Shown piece after piece: positions 1 through 5,057 of a stretch of 5,057 nucleotides of DNA. Within the stretch, counting starts at the first letter, position 1; each line of letters begins with the position of its first letter. Source of the DNA: an uncultured Desulfobacca sp. (GTDB lineage: Bacteria > Desulfobacterota > Desulfobaccia > Desulfobaccales > Desulfobaccaceae); the NCBI GenBank assembly GCA_937958145.1, contig CALGOE010000215.1, positions 1-5,057 on the forward strand, in the 5' to 3' direction. The notes under the pieces are model-generated. The model worked only from the letters and a program-made list of their open reading frames with translations. It was not told the DNA's origin and did not search any database. Made by a program: the position numbers and the translations under genes.

Positions 1-1992
1 CTGGAGATGATCAATTATCGGCGGTTTTTCAGTATCAACGATCTCATCGGCATCCGGGTGGAGGATCCCCAGGTTTTTGCCGCCACCCATGGCCTGCTCC
101 TGAAGCTGGTGGAGGAGGGGAAGGTGACCGGTTTGCGGCTGGATCATATTGATGGCCTCAACGATCCCACCGCTTACCTGCAACGCCTGCAGTCCGAACT
201 GCAGAGCCGGCGGCCGGCTGGCGCCCCGGCCCCTTTCTACGTCGTGGTGGAGAAAATCCTGGAGAAGGACGAGCAGCTGCCGGCGGCCTGGCCGGTGGCG
301 GGGACCACCGGCTATGACTTTCTGGGGGTGCTCAATAATCTCTTTGTGGCGGCCCGGGGGCTGGAGGAGATGGAGGCCCTCTATCGGGAGGTGACCGGGA
401 TACCGTCGGCCTGGGAAGATGTGGTCTATGAGAAGAAAAAGTTTATCCTTACCTCGCTCTTCGGCGGGGAGGTGCATAATTTGGAAGATGATCTGGCCGC
501 GCTGGCGGCTGCCGACCGGCAGGCCATGGATGTCTCCCGTCAGGATCTCCTGGCCGCCCTGATGGAGATTACGGCTTGTCTGCCGGTGTATCGCACCTAT
601 ACCTGCAGTTTGACGGTGGCCCCGACGGACCGGCATTTTGTCGAGGTCGCGGTGGCGGCAGCCCGACAGCGCCAACCTGCCCTGGACGATCTGGCCCTGG
701 ATTTCCTGCGGCGGATACTCCTGCTGGAATTCAGCCCCGGTATGGGGGAGGAGCAGAAGAAAAACTGGCTGCGGTTTGTCTGTCGCTGGCAGCAGTTTTC
801 CGGCCCCATTATGGCCAAGGGGCTGGAGGATACGGCGGCCTATGTGTATAATCCGCTCTTGTCCCTCAACGAGGTCGGGGGATGCCGGCAGGCGGTAAGC
901 GTGGCGGCGTTCCATGATTTCTGCCAGGAGCGACGGCGGCGTTGGCCGGCCACGATGAACGCCACTTCCACCCACGATACCAAACGCAGCGAAGATGTCC
1001 GGGCCCGGTTGAATGTGCTGACGGAAATGCCGGCCCGCTGGCGGGAGAAGCTCCACACCTGGCGGCAGTGGCACGCCCCCCGGAAACGCCTCTGTGGGGG
1101 CCAGCCGGTGCCCGACGCCAATGAAGAGATCTTCCTGTATCAGACCCTCTTGGGTGCCTGGCCCCTGGAGGCCCGGGAAGTCCCGGAGTTCCGCCGGCGA
1201 CTGCAGGCTTATCTCATCAAAGCCTTGCGGGAAGCCAAAGTCCACTCCCGGTGGATCGAACCCAGACAGGACTATGAAGACGCACTGCTGGCCTTTGTGG
1301 CGGACATCCTGAGCGAAAGTGCAGCCAATAAATTCTTGCTCGATTTTCTGGCATTTCAGGGGCAGGTGGCCTATTTGGGGGCCTTGAATGCATTGTCGCA
1401 GGTCCTCCTGAAGATCACGGCGCCGGGGGTGCCGGATATCTACCAGGGGCAGGAGCTGTGGGATTTCAGTCTGGTGGACCCGGACAACCGGCGACCGGTG
1501 GATTTTGCCCGGCGGCAGCGCCTTTTGCAGGAACTGCAGACTGCGGCCGCCAGGCCTGACCCAGCCTTCCCCGCTAGCCTGCTGACTTCATGGCGGGACG
1601 GCCGGGTAAAATTGTATGTCACCTCCCGGGCCCTGAGGATCCGGAAGACCTGCCACGAGCTCTTCAGCCGGGGAGACTATCTGCCTCTCACGGTGGAGGG
1701 CCCGCACCAGGATCATGTTGTTGCCTTTGCCCGCCGATGGGGCGAACAGTGGGTGATCGTCGCCGCGGCCAGGTTTTTTGTTGGTCTGACCACGCCGGAA
1801 CGACCGCCGGTGGGCGAGGCGGTGTGGCGCAACTGCCGCCTCCTTCTCCCGGCGGCGGCCCCCAGCCGCTGGCAGGATGGGCTCAGCGGCCGGGAGATTG
1901 TCGGTGGACCTTCGGGGCTGCCGTTGGCCGCAGTCTTTGCCCACCTGCCGGTAGCCCTGCTGCGCCCTGGCGACGACCGCCAACCTGCCTGA
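1..1992 (+). CDS. treY: Maltooligosyltrehalose synthase (TreY), C-terminal part, 5' end outside window
   Basis: TreY is a GH13-family enzyme that turns the reducing end of a malto-oligosaccharide into a trehalosyl unit; TreZ then releases trehalose in the cytoplasm. The frame is open from base 1, and the first in-frame ATG (position 7) lies inside the conserved INYRRFF segment, so it is not the start. Seen in order: INYRRFF, then GLRLDHIDGL with the presumed nucleophile Asp at 142-144; VVVEKIL with the presumed acid/base Glu at 250-252, followed by WPVAGTTGYDFL; TSTHDTKRSEDVRARL with the third presumed catalytic Asp at 976-978; and ITAPGVPDIYQGQE plus VDPDNRRPVDF near 1411-1510. These are family hallmarks; catalytic assignments follow the GH13 pattern. 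About 663 residues are present, against roughly 700-950 for the family, so some 180-280 N-terminal residues, with the first conserved GH13 region, are missing. I see no frameshift or internal stop. treZ or other trehalose/glycogen genes probably lie upstream, but are not visible. Confidence 0.96.
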   Translation: MEMINYRRFFSINDLIGIRVEDPQVFAATHGLLLKLVEEGKVTGLRLDHIDGLNDPTAYLQRLQSELQSRRPAGAPAPFYVVVEKILEKDEQLPAAWPVAGTTGYDFLGVLNNLFVAARGLEEMEALYREVTGIPSAWEDVVYEKKKFILTSLFGGEVHNLEDDLAALAAADRQAMDVSRQDLLAALMEITACLPVYRTYTCSLTVAPTDRHFVEVAVAAARQRQPALDDLALDFLRRILLLEFSPGMGEEQKKNWLRFVCRWQQFSGPIMAKGLEDTAAYVYNPLLSLNEVGGCRQAVSVAAFHDFCQERRRRWPATMNATSTHDTKRSEDVRARLNVLTEMPARWREKLHTWRQWHAPRKRLCGGQPVPDANEEIFLYQTLLGAWPLEAREVPEFRRRLQAYLIKALREAKVHSRWIEPRQDYEDALLAFVADILSESAANKFLLDFLAFQGQVAYLGALNALSQVLLKITAPGVPDIYQGQELWDFSLVDPDNRRPVDFARRQRLLQELQTAAARPDPAFPASLLTSWRDGRVKLYVTSRALRIRKTCHELFSRGDYLPLTVEGPHQDHVVAFARRWGEQWVIVAAARFFVGLTTPERPPVGEAVWRNCRLLLPAAAPSRWQDGLSGREIVGGPSGLPLAAVFAHLPVALLRPGDDRQPA

Positions 1993-2009
1993 ACCATTGC
2001 TAGCACAGG

Positions 2010-2037
2010 GCTCTGCCGGGCCGGGGCGGCAGGGAGC
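2010..2037 (+). terminator. Possible hairpin after treY
   Basis: GCTCTGCC (2010-2017) can pair with GGCA (2028-2031) and GAGC (2034-2037), giving an 8-bp stem with a 2-nt bulge and a 10-nt GC-rich loop, 18 bases past the treY stop. No T tract follows, so it is not a canonical intrinsic terminator. It may stabilise the transcript end or may be a chance product of high GC content. Confidence 0.3.
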
Positions 2038-2063
2038 AGCCTGCAGCCTCCTCTCCACCAACC

Positions 2064-2104
2064 CTGCCTCTGGTTCCAGGGCAGCCGGTCGGCTATCTGA
2101 CCGG
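2064..2104 (+). terminator. Two adjacent inverted repeats, possible treY transcript end
   Basis: CTGCC (2064-2068) pairs with GGCAG (2080-2084). Directly after it CCGGTC (2085-2090) pairs perfectly with GACCGG (2099-2104) around an 8-nt loop. The first T tract is the six Ts at 2132-2137, about 30 bases downstream, too far for a textbook terminator. The second hairpin is the cleanest stem in this part of the gap. An operator site is an alternative reading. Confidence 0.3.
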
Positions 2105-2203
2105 GCGCTTTGGGCAGGAGCATCGCCAAAATTTTTTGAACTCCTCTCCGTGGCTATTCTTTCCCTGAAATTCCCCTGTTCGTCAGCCTCAGCGGCATGA
2201 AGA

Positions 2204-2250
2204 AGGGTGTGGCCAGGCTCTTTTTGTCAAAATGAGAGGGAGTGGCCAGG
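2204..2250 (+). promoter_or_regulatory. Duplicated 14-bp element, candidate activator-binding sites
   Basis: AGGGTGTGGCCAGG (2204-2217) and AGGGAGTGGCCAGG (2237-2250) match at 13 of 14 positions. They lie 33 bp apart, close to three helical turns, so both would face the same side of the DNA. Each contains the palindrome TGGCCA. Relative to the start site predicted from the sigma-54 promoter (about 2367) they lie near -163 to -117, within the range where sigma-54 enhancer-binding proteins usually bind. The repeat is seen directly; its role as an upstream activator sequence is inference, and no specific activator can be named. Confidence 0.4.
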
Positions 2251-2339
2251 AAGTTCATCCTTTTTTGGCTTTTTAAGAATTTCGGGCGGCTACGCCGTTG
2301 GTCGCAGTCCGGAAAGGCCGGTGGGGCAAGAAGATAACT

Positions 2340-2356
2340 CTGGCAGGATATTTGCA
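2340..2356 (+). promoter_or_regulatory. Sigma-54 (RpoN) -24/-12 promoter
   Basis: The sequence CTGGCAGGATATTTGCA matches the RpoN consensus YTGGCACG-N4-TTGCW at every fixed position except one (C to G at 2346). The invariant GG (2342-2343) and GC (2354-2355) are separated by exactly 10 bases, as sigma-54 requires. It points to the DUF6600-like gene, with an expected transcript start near 2366-2367 and a leader of about 85 nt. Sigma-54 promoters need an AAA+ activator bound upstream, and the duplicated 14-mer is a candidate site. No sigma-70 promoter of comparable quality was found in the gap, although TAGAAT at 2357-2362 could serve as a weak -10. Confidence 0.72.
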
Positions 2357-2437
2357 TAGAATAATGATCAGAAGACCTGTCAGCCTCCCGGGTGGCCCTG
2401 AGGTGTTGCCAGGTGCGAAAAAAACGCGGACAAAAGC

Positions 2438-2447
2438 AAAGGAGAGG
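2438..2447 (+). promoter_or_regulatory. Ribosome binding site deciding the start at 2452
   Basis: AAAGGAGAGG precedes the ATG at 2452, with the GGAG core 7 bases from the start codon. It favours this ATG over the in-frame GTG at 2392, which has no such site and would add 20 residues ahead of a well-formed signal peptide. Confidence 0.85.
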
Positions 2448-2451
2448 GCTG

Positions 2452-4368
2452 ATGGTGGCACTCCCCAAATATGTGTGGTTCTGCCTCCTGGTGCTGGTTA
2501 TCGGTATCTGGGCGGCGCCGGTGCAGGCCGCGTCTGAGGACGCGGCCTTGTTTCAGGAGGCTTTGGCGCCGTATGGCCAGTGGCTGCAGCATAACCGCTA
2601 CGGCCTGGTCTGGCGGCCTTCCCGGGTCGAGGCGAACTGGCGGCCCTATACCAACGGCCGCTGGGTCCTGACCCAGGATGGCTATGTCTTTGAAACCGAC
2701 GAACCCTGGGGCTGGGCCACGTATCATTATGGCAACTGGCAGAATACCCCCGAGTACGGCTGGATCTGGATCCCCGGCCGCACCTGGTACCCCCATACCG
2801 TCACCTGGCGGGCGAATGATGAGCACGTGGGGTGGGCGCCGGTGCCTCCCCCTGAGACGACCGCAGAGTCCACCTCGTGGCTGGGTGATGCCGGTGGAGC
2901 TCTGGATTACGGCGCCTCGGGCTATTCCCCGGCCAGCCTGCCTCCCACGTCCTGGATTTTCACCCGGGTCAACGATTTCCTTTACGGTTGGGGGGAACCC
3001 TACTCCCCGCGGTATTCTTATTACAACGCCGGTCTTCTGGCCGCTCCCCGGTATGTGCCGGTCATTTATGAACGGACCGTGTATATCTATAATTATGTCA
3101 CTCCGGCTTATGCCCCACGGGCCTGTTATAATTGGGGGCCATCGGTGACGTATATTACCAAGGTGACAAACATTAACCAGCAAGATGTGCATCGGCGGGT
3201 CCAGCGACACCGCCTGCACCACCTGCACAACGCCCTGCCCCCCCACCATGTCATGGCGCGCCACCCGGCCTGGCGGCAATTGGTGCCGGTGGCTGCCACC
3301 GAGGGCCAACGGTCCGGCCGCTGGTGGACGCCGGTGCAGACCCGGAATATGGCCTTGAACCGGCCGGATGCCCTGCCGCGGCCGGCGTCTTTGCCCCCAC
3401 GGCTGCCGGCAGCCGCCCCCTCCCAGGTTTCGGCTCCGGACCGGGCCGCGGTCCACAGCGGCCAGCCGGCCACCGGACCTGGCCCCAGGTCTGACAACGT
3501 CAGAGAAGTCGGCGCCGTCGGTCCCAGCCCCCCGGATACCGCCGGCCGACCGGCCCGGCCGGGAAGACCGCAACCGGATCCCGCCAAGGTGGGCCCGCCT
3601 CTGGCCGGGGTGACGACGGACAACCAAACGGCCCGCCCGCGGTTGGCAGCGCCGGCATCGGCGCCGGTGGCCTCGGCGCCCCTGGGAGCCGACCCGGCCG
3701 CCAAGGTGCAAGACCGGAGTCCGCAACCGCCTCCTCTCAGAACCCAGACGCCGTCACCTGACGACGCCCCCGGGGTCAGCAGCCGGCCGTCCCCACCGTC
3801 GGAGCTGAGCCGACCGCCGGGAGCAACGGCTGGGCGTCCCGGCCCAGAAGCCGGTGCGGTTTTGCCGCCGGAAAATCGCCGGGTTCAGGAGGAACAGCAG
3901 CGGCGCCGCTTCCAAGAACAGGAAGAGTTCCGCCAGCAGGCTCTTCGCCGGCAGCACCAGGAACAACAGCAGCGCCAGGCGGAGGTCGGCCGCCAGCAAC
4001 AGGAACAGCAGCGCCGGCAACTGGAGATGATCCGGCAGCAGCAGGTCCAACAACAGCGGCCTCAGGACCTGATCCGGCACCAGCAGGAACAACAGCGCCA
4101 GGCCGAGGTCATCCGTCAACAACAGGAGCAGCAGCGCCGGCAGGCCGAGATGGTCCGGCAGCAGCAAGAACAGCAGCGCCGCCAGGCCGAGATGGTCCGG
4201 CAACAGCAAGAACAGCAGCGCCGGCAGCTGGAGATGATAAGGCAGCAGCAGGTCCAACAACAGCAGCGGCGTCAGGCGGAAATGCAGCAGCACCGTCAGG
4301 GAGGGGGGCAGCCCGCCCCTGTGGCCGAGGGCCAGAAGGGGCGCCCCAATGGATTAGGAGGTTTTTAA
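2452..4368 (+). CDS. Exported DUF6600-like W/Y-rich protein with Gln/Arg repeat tail
   Basis: A complete protein of 638 residues, function unknown. The start follows from the ribosome binding site and the signal peptide: residues 1-26 show Lys6, a hydrophobic core and VQA before the likely cleavage site, with no lipobox, pointing to periplasmic or extracellular export. Residues ~40-134 (2569-2853) are rich in Trp, Tyr and Gly, with motifs such as WRPYTNGRW, DEPWGWATYHYGNW, YGWIWIPG and VGWAPVPPP. This resembles the DUF6600 family, known mainly from proteobacterial exported proteins with no established role. A Tyr-rich stretch follows (to about residue 235), then a Pro/Ala/Arg-rich, probably disordered linker (about 300-475). 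Residues ~477-611 are dominated by Gln, Arg and Glu, including eight ~14-residue repeats. The tail ends Gly/Pro-rich. It stands alone between a 459-base gap and a convergent gene, and sits behind a sigma-54 promoter. An envelope, surface-matrix or polymer-binding role is conceivable but only a guess. Confidence 0.9.
   Translation: MVALPKYVWFCLLVLVIGIWAAPVQAASEDAALFQEALAPYGQWLQHNRYGLVWRPSRVEANWRPYTNGRWVLTQDGYVFETDEPWGWATYHYGNWQNTPEYGWIWIPGRTWYPHTVTWRANDEHVGWAPVPPPETTAESTSWLGDAGGALDYGASGYSPASLPPTSWIFTRVNDFLYGWGEPYSPRYSYYNAGLLAAPRYVPVIYERTVYIYNYVTPAYAPRACYNWGPSVTYITKVTNINQQDVHRRVQRHRLHHLHNALPPHHVMARHPAWRQLVPVAATEGQRSGRWWTPVQTRNMALNRPDALPRPASLPPRLPAAAPSQVSAPDRAAVHSGQPATGPGPRSDNVREVGAVGPSPPDTAGRPARPGRPQPDPAKVGPPLAGVTTDNQTARPRLAAPASAPVASAPLGADPAAKVQDRSPQPPPLRTQTPSPDDAPGVSSRPSPPSELSRPPGATAGRPGPEAGAVLPPENRRVQEEQQRRRFQEQEEFRQQALRRQHQEQQQRQAEVGRQQQEQQRRQLEMIRQQQVQQQRPQDLIRHQQEQQRQAEVIRQQQEQQRRQAEMVRQQQEQQRRQAEMVRQQQEQQRRQLEMIRQQQVQQQQRRQAEMQQHRQGGGQPAPVAEGQKGRPNGLGGF
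3949..4284 (+). repeat. Eight tandem ~42-bp units encoding 14-residue Gln/Arg repeats
   Basis: In-frame units start at 3949, 3991, 4033, 4075, 4114, 4156, 4198 and 4240, encoding residues 500-611 of the DUF6600-like protein. The consensus is RQQQEQQRRQAEMV. The unit at 4075 lacks one residue (13) and the last has one extra (15). Two variants recur: RQQQEQQRRQLEMI followed by RQQQVQQQ appears at 3991 and again at 4198, a 207-base offset that suggests duplication of a multi-unit block. Fourteen residues equal two heptads, and the hydrophobic residues cluster at unit positions 11, 13 and 14, so a long charged helix or weak coiled coil is plausible. Copy number may vary between strains. Confidence 0.9.
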
Positions 4369-4378
4369 CGGAGTCCGT

Positions 4379-4418
4379 GGCAGGGCCGGGGCCAGGGGAA
4401 GGCCCCTCTCCCCCTGCC
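4379..4418. terminator. Two-tier GC-rich hairpin between convergent genes
   Basis: GGCAGGG (4379-4385) pairs with CCCTGCC (4412-4418), and inside it GGGGCC (4388-4393) pairs with GGCCCC (4401-4406) around a 7-nt loop. It starts 10 bases after the stop of the DUF6600-like gene. Neither strand has a T tract next to it, so it is at best a non-canonical terminator or a 3'-end stabiliser. A competing stem, GCCCC (4416-4420) with GGGGC (4431-4435), overlaps it. The rest of the gap to 4533 holds only a 9-bp direct repeat, GGGGTTGGC, at 4492-4500 and 4542-4550; the second copy lies inside the pcm 3' end. Confidence 0.45.
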
Positions 4419-4533
4419 CCTCATCCCGATGGGGCCGGGGGGGCGCCAGAGACCAGGAAAAGTATCCCGGCTTTTGGCAACGCCTGAGGAGGGGGTTGGC
4501 ACCGCGGCGGCTGGGCGGGCCATCTGCACCTTC

Positions 4534-5057
4534 CTAGCGGCGGGGTTGGCGCGGTTTAACCAGCGGCACAAAGGCCACGGGAGTGATAACCTCTTCCTGG
4601 AAGGTGGCGCCCTGTTTGGTCAGGCGCAGGAGATATTGGGGGCCATAGATCGGACCCACGGGGATGATCAGACGGCCGCCTTCTTTGAGCTGCTCTTTGA
4701 GGGCCGGGGGAACCTGGGGGGCGGCGGCGGTCACCAGAATGGCGTCAAAGGGGGCCTGCTCGGGCCAACCCTGGTAGCCATCCCCGGTTTTGACCGCGAC
4801 CTGCTTATAGCCCAAGCGGGCCAGGCGGTCGGCCGCGGCCTGGGCCAACTCCGGCACCAGTTCAATGGTATAGACCTGGTCGGTTAACATGGCCAGGACC
4901 GCCGCCTGATACCCTGAGCCGGTGCCCACTTCCAAAACCCGCTGGCCGGGGCGAATCATCGCCGCCTGGGTCATCAGGGCGACGATATACGGTTGCGAAA
5001 TTGTGGCCCCGTGGCCGATGGGCAAGGGGGAGTCATCATAGGCCTGGCTTTCCAGCT
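4534..5057 (-). CDS. pcm: Protein-L-isoaspartate O-methyltransferase (Pcm), C-terminal part, 5' end outside window
   Basis: Pcm (EC 2.1.1.77) uses S-adenosylmethionine to methylate L-isoaspartyl residues in aged proteins in the cytoplasm, starting their repair. Read on the minus strand, the frame is open to the window edge, beginning ESQAYDDSPLPIGHGATISQ. An in-frame TTG at 5023-5025 lies inside the conserved LPIG segment and encodes Leu, so it is not the start. Visible hallmarks are TISQPYIVALM, SAM motif I VLEVGTGSGYQ (near 4906-4938), an acidic motif II region IELVPE, GDGYQGWPEQAPFDAILVTAA, then GGRLIIPVG and the C-terminal FVPLVK. By comparison with the E. coli protein as I recall it, roughly the first 40 residues are missing. 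The gene ends with a short basic tail, PRQPRR, and converges on the DUF6600-like gene. Pcm genes often sit beside surE; that neighbour, if present, is outside this window. Confidence 0.96.
   Translation of the reverse strand, partial: LESQAYDDSPLPIGHGATISQPYIVALMTQAAMIRPGQRVLEVGTGSGYQAAVLAMLTDQVYTIELVPELAQAAADRLARLGYKQVAVKTGDGYQGWPEQAPFDAILVTAAAPQVPPALKEQLKEGGRLIIPVGPIYGPQYLLRLTKQGATFQEEVITPVAFVPLVKPRQPRR

Larger units (their letters stand above)
1993..2451. other. Long intergenic region without a credible gene
   Basis: This 459-base gap separates treY from the DUF6600-like gene. Short open frames cross it on both strands, but none has a recognisable protein, a good ribosome binding site or a conserved motif. 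The first ~110 bases are GC-rich with several inverted repeats, listed separately. From about 2128 the sequence becomes locally AT-richer, with T runs at 2132-2137, 2221-2225 and 2261-2266. The second half carries the duplicated 14-mer, the sigma-54 promoter and the leader of the next gene. The block 2283-2330 contains small inverted repeats (CGGC-TAC-GCCG at 2287-2297) that I cannot assign to any known structured RNA. Confidence 0.7.

Noticed and set aside
1997..2200. Small plus-strand open frame directly after treY
   Set aside because: It has no ribosome binding site and no recognisable protein, and it overlaps the inverted repeats of the gap.
2185..2225. Intrinsic terminator made of AGCCT/AGGCT followed by CTTTTT
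   Set aside because: The stem is only 5 bp with a 25-nt loop, and it overlaps the first copy of the duplicated 14-mer; too weak to call.
2283..2450. Riboswitch such as a cyclic-di-GMP or glycine type
   Set aside because: Some fragments look suggestive, but the conserved core sequences of these classes are not present, and the block up to 2356 lies upstream of the predicted transcript start.
2392..2451. Upstream GTG start for the DUF6600-like gene
   Set aside because: It has no ribosome binding site and would place 20 basic, Gln-rich residues before a complete signal peptide; the ATG at 2452 has a strong site.
2154..2468. Minus-strand open frame of 104 codons across the control region
   Set aside because: It shows no known motif and covers the sigma-54 promoter and the leader of the downstream gene; it is best explained by chance.
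2380..3726. Long open frame (448 codons) on the minus strand
   Set aside because: It is antisense to the DUF6600-like gene, which has a signal peptide, a ribosome binding site and a recognisable domain. The antisense product is Arg/Gly/Pro-rich with no known motif, as expected from GC-rich codon bias.
3949..4284. CRISPR array
   Set aside because: The 42-bp units are contiguous and in frame, with no unique spacers; they encode protein repeats.
3754..4293. Leu-rich open frame on the minus strand
   Set aside because: The Leu runs are the complement of CAG glutamine codons in the repeat array; it is a shadow, not a membrane protein.
4429..4887. Open frame on the plus strand opposite pcm
   Set aside because: The minus strand encodes clear Pcm motifs over this interval; the plus-strand product is Gly-rich with no recognisable domain.

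Overview
The window is GC-rich bacterial DNA. It holds the 3' part of one gene, one complete gene and the 3' part of a third. The mix is a trehalose-pathway TreY, a large exported W/Y-rich DUF6600-type protein with a Q/R-rich tail, a Pcm repair methyltransferase and a near-consensus sigma-54 promoter. That would fit a Desulfobacterota (former Deltaproteobacteria) lineage, but this is inference from gene flavour and composition; there is no taxonomic marker here.

Layout: positions 1-1992 (+) encode the C-terminal ~660 residues of maltooligosyltrehalose synthase (TreY); the 5' end lies before the window. A long gap of 459 bases follows (1993-2451). Its first part has several GC-rich inverted repeats that may end the treY transcript. 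Its second part looks like a dedicated control region: a 14-bp sequence present twice, 33 bp apart, then a sigma-54 (-24/-12) promoter at 2340-2356, a leader of about 85 nt, and a strong ribosome binding site. Positions 2452-4368 (+) encode a 638-residue secreted or periplasmic protein with a signal peptide, an N-terminal W/Y/G-rich DUF6600-like domain, a Pro/Ala-rich linker, and a C-terminal array of eight ~14-residue Gln/Arg repeats. Positions 4534-5057 (-) encode the C-terminal ~173 residues of protein-L-isoaspartate O-methyltransferase (Pcm), convergent with the previous gene. A GC-rich two-tier hairpin lies between the two stop codons.

The three genes show no common pathway. TreY (compatible solute synthesis) and Pcm (repair of aged proteins) are both often linked to stress survival, and the middle gene appears to be an independently controlled envelope protein. 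The part most worth attention is the middle unit: a sigma-54 promoter with a possible paired activator site driving an exported repeat protein of unknown function. I see no RNA genes, insertion sequences, CRISPR arrays or origins.
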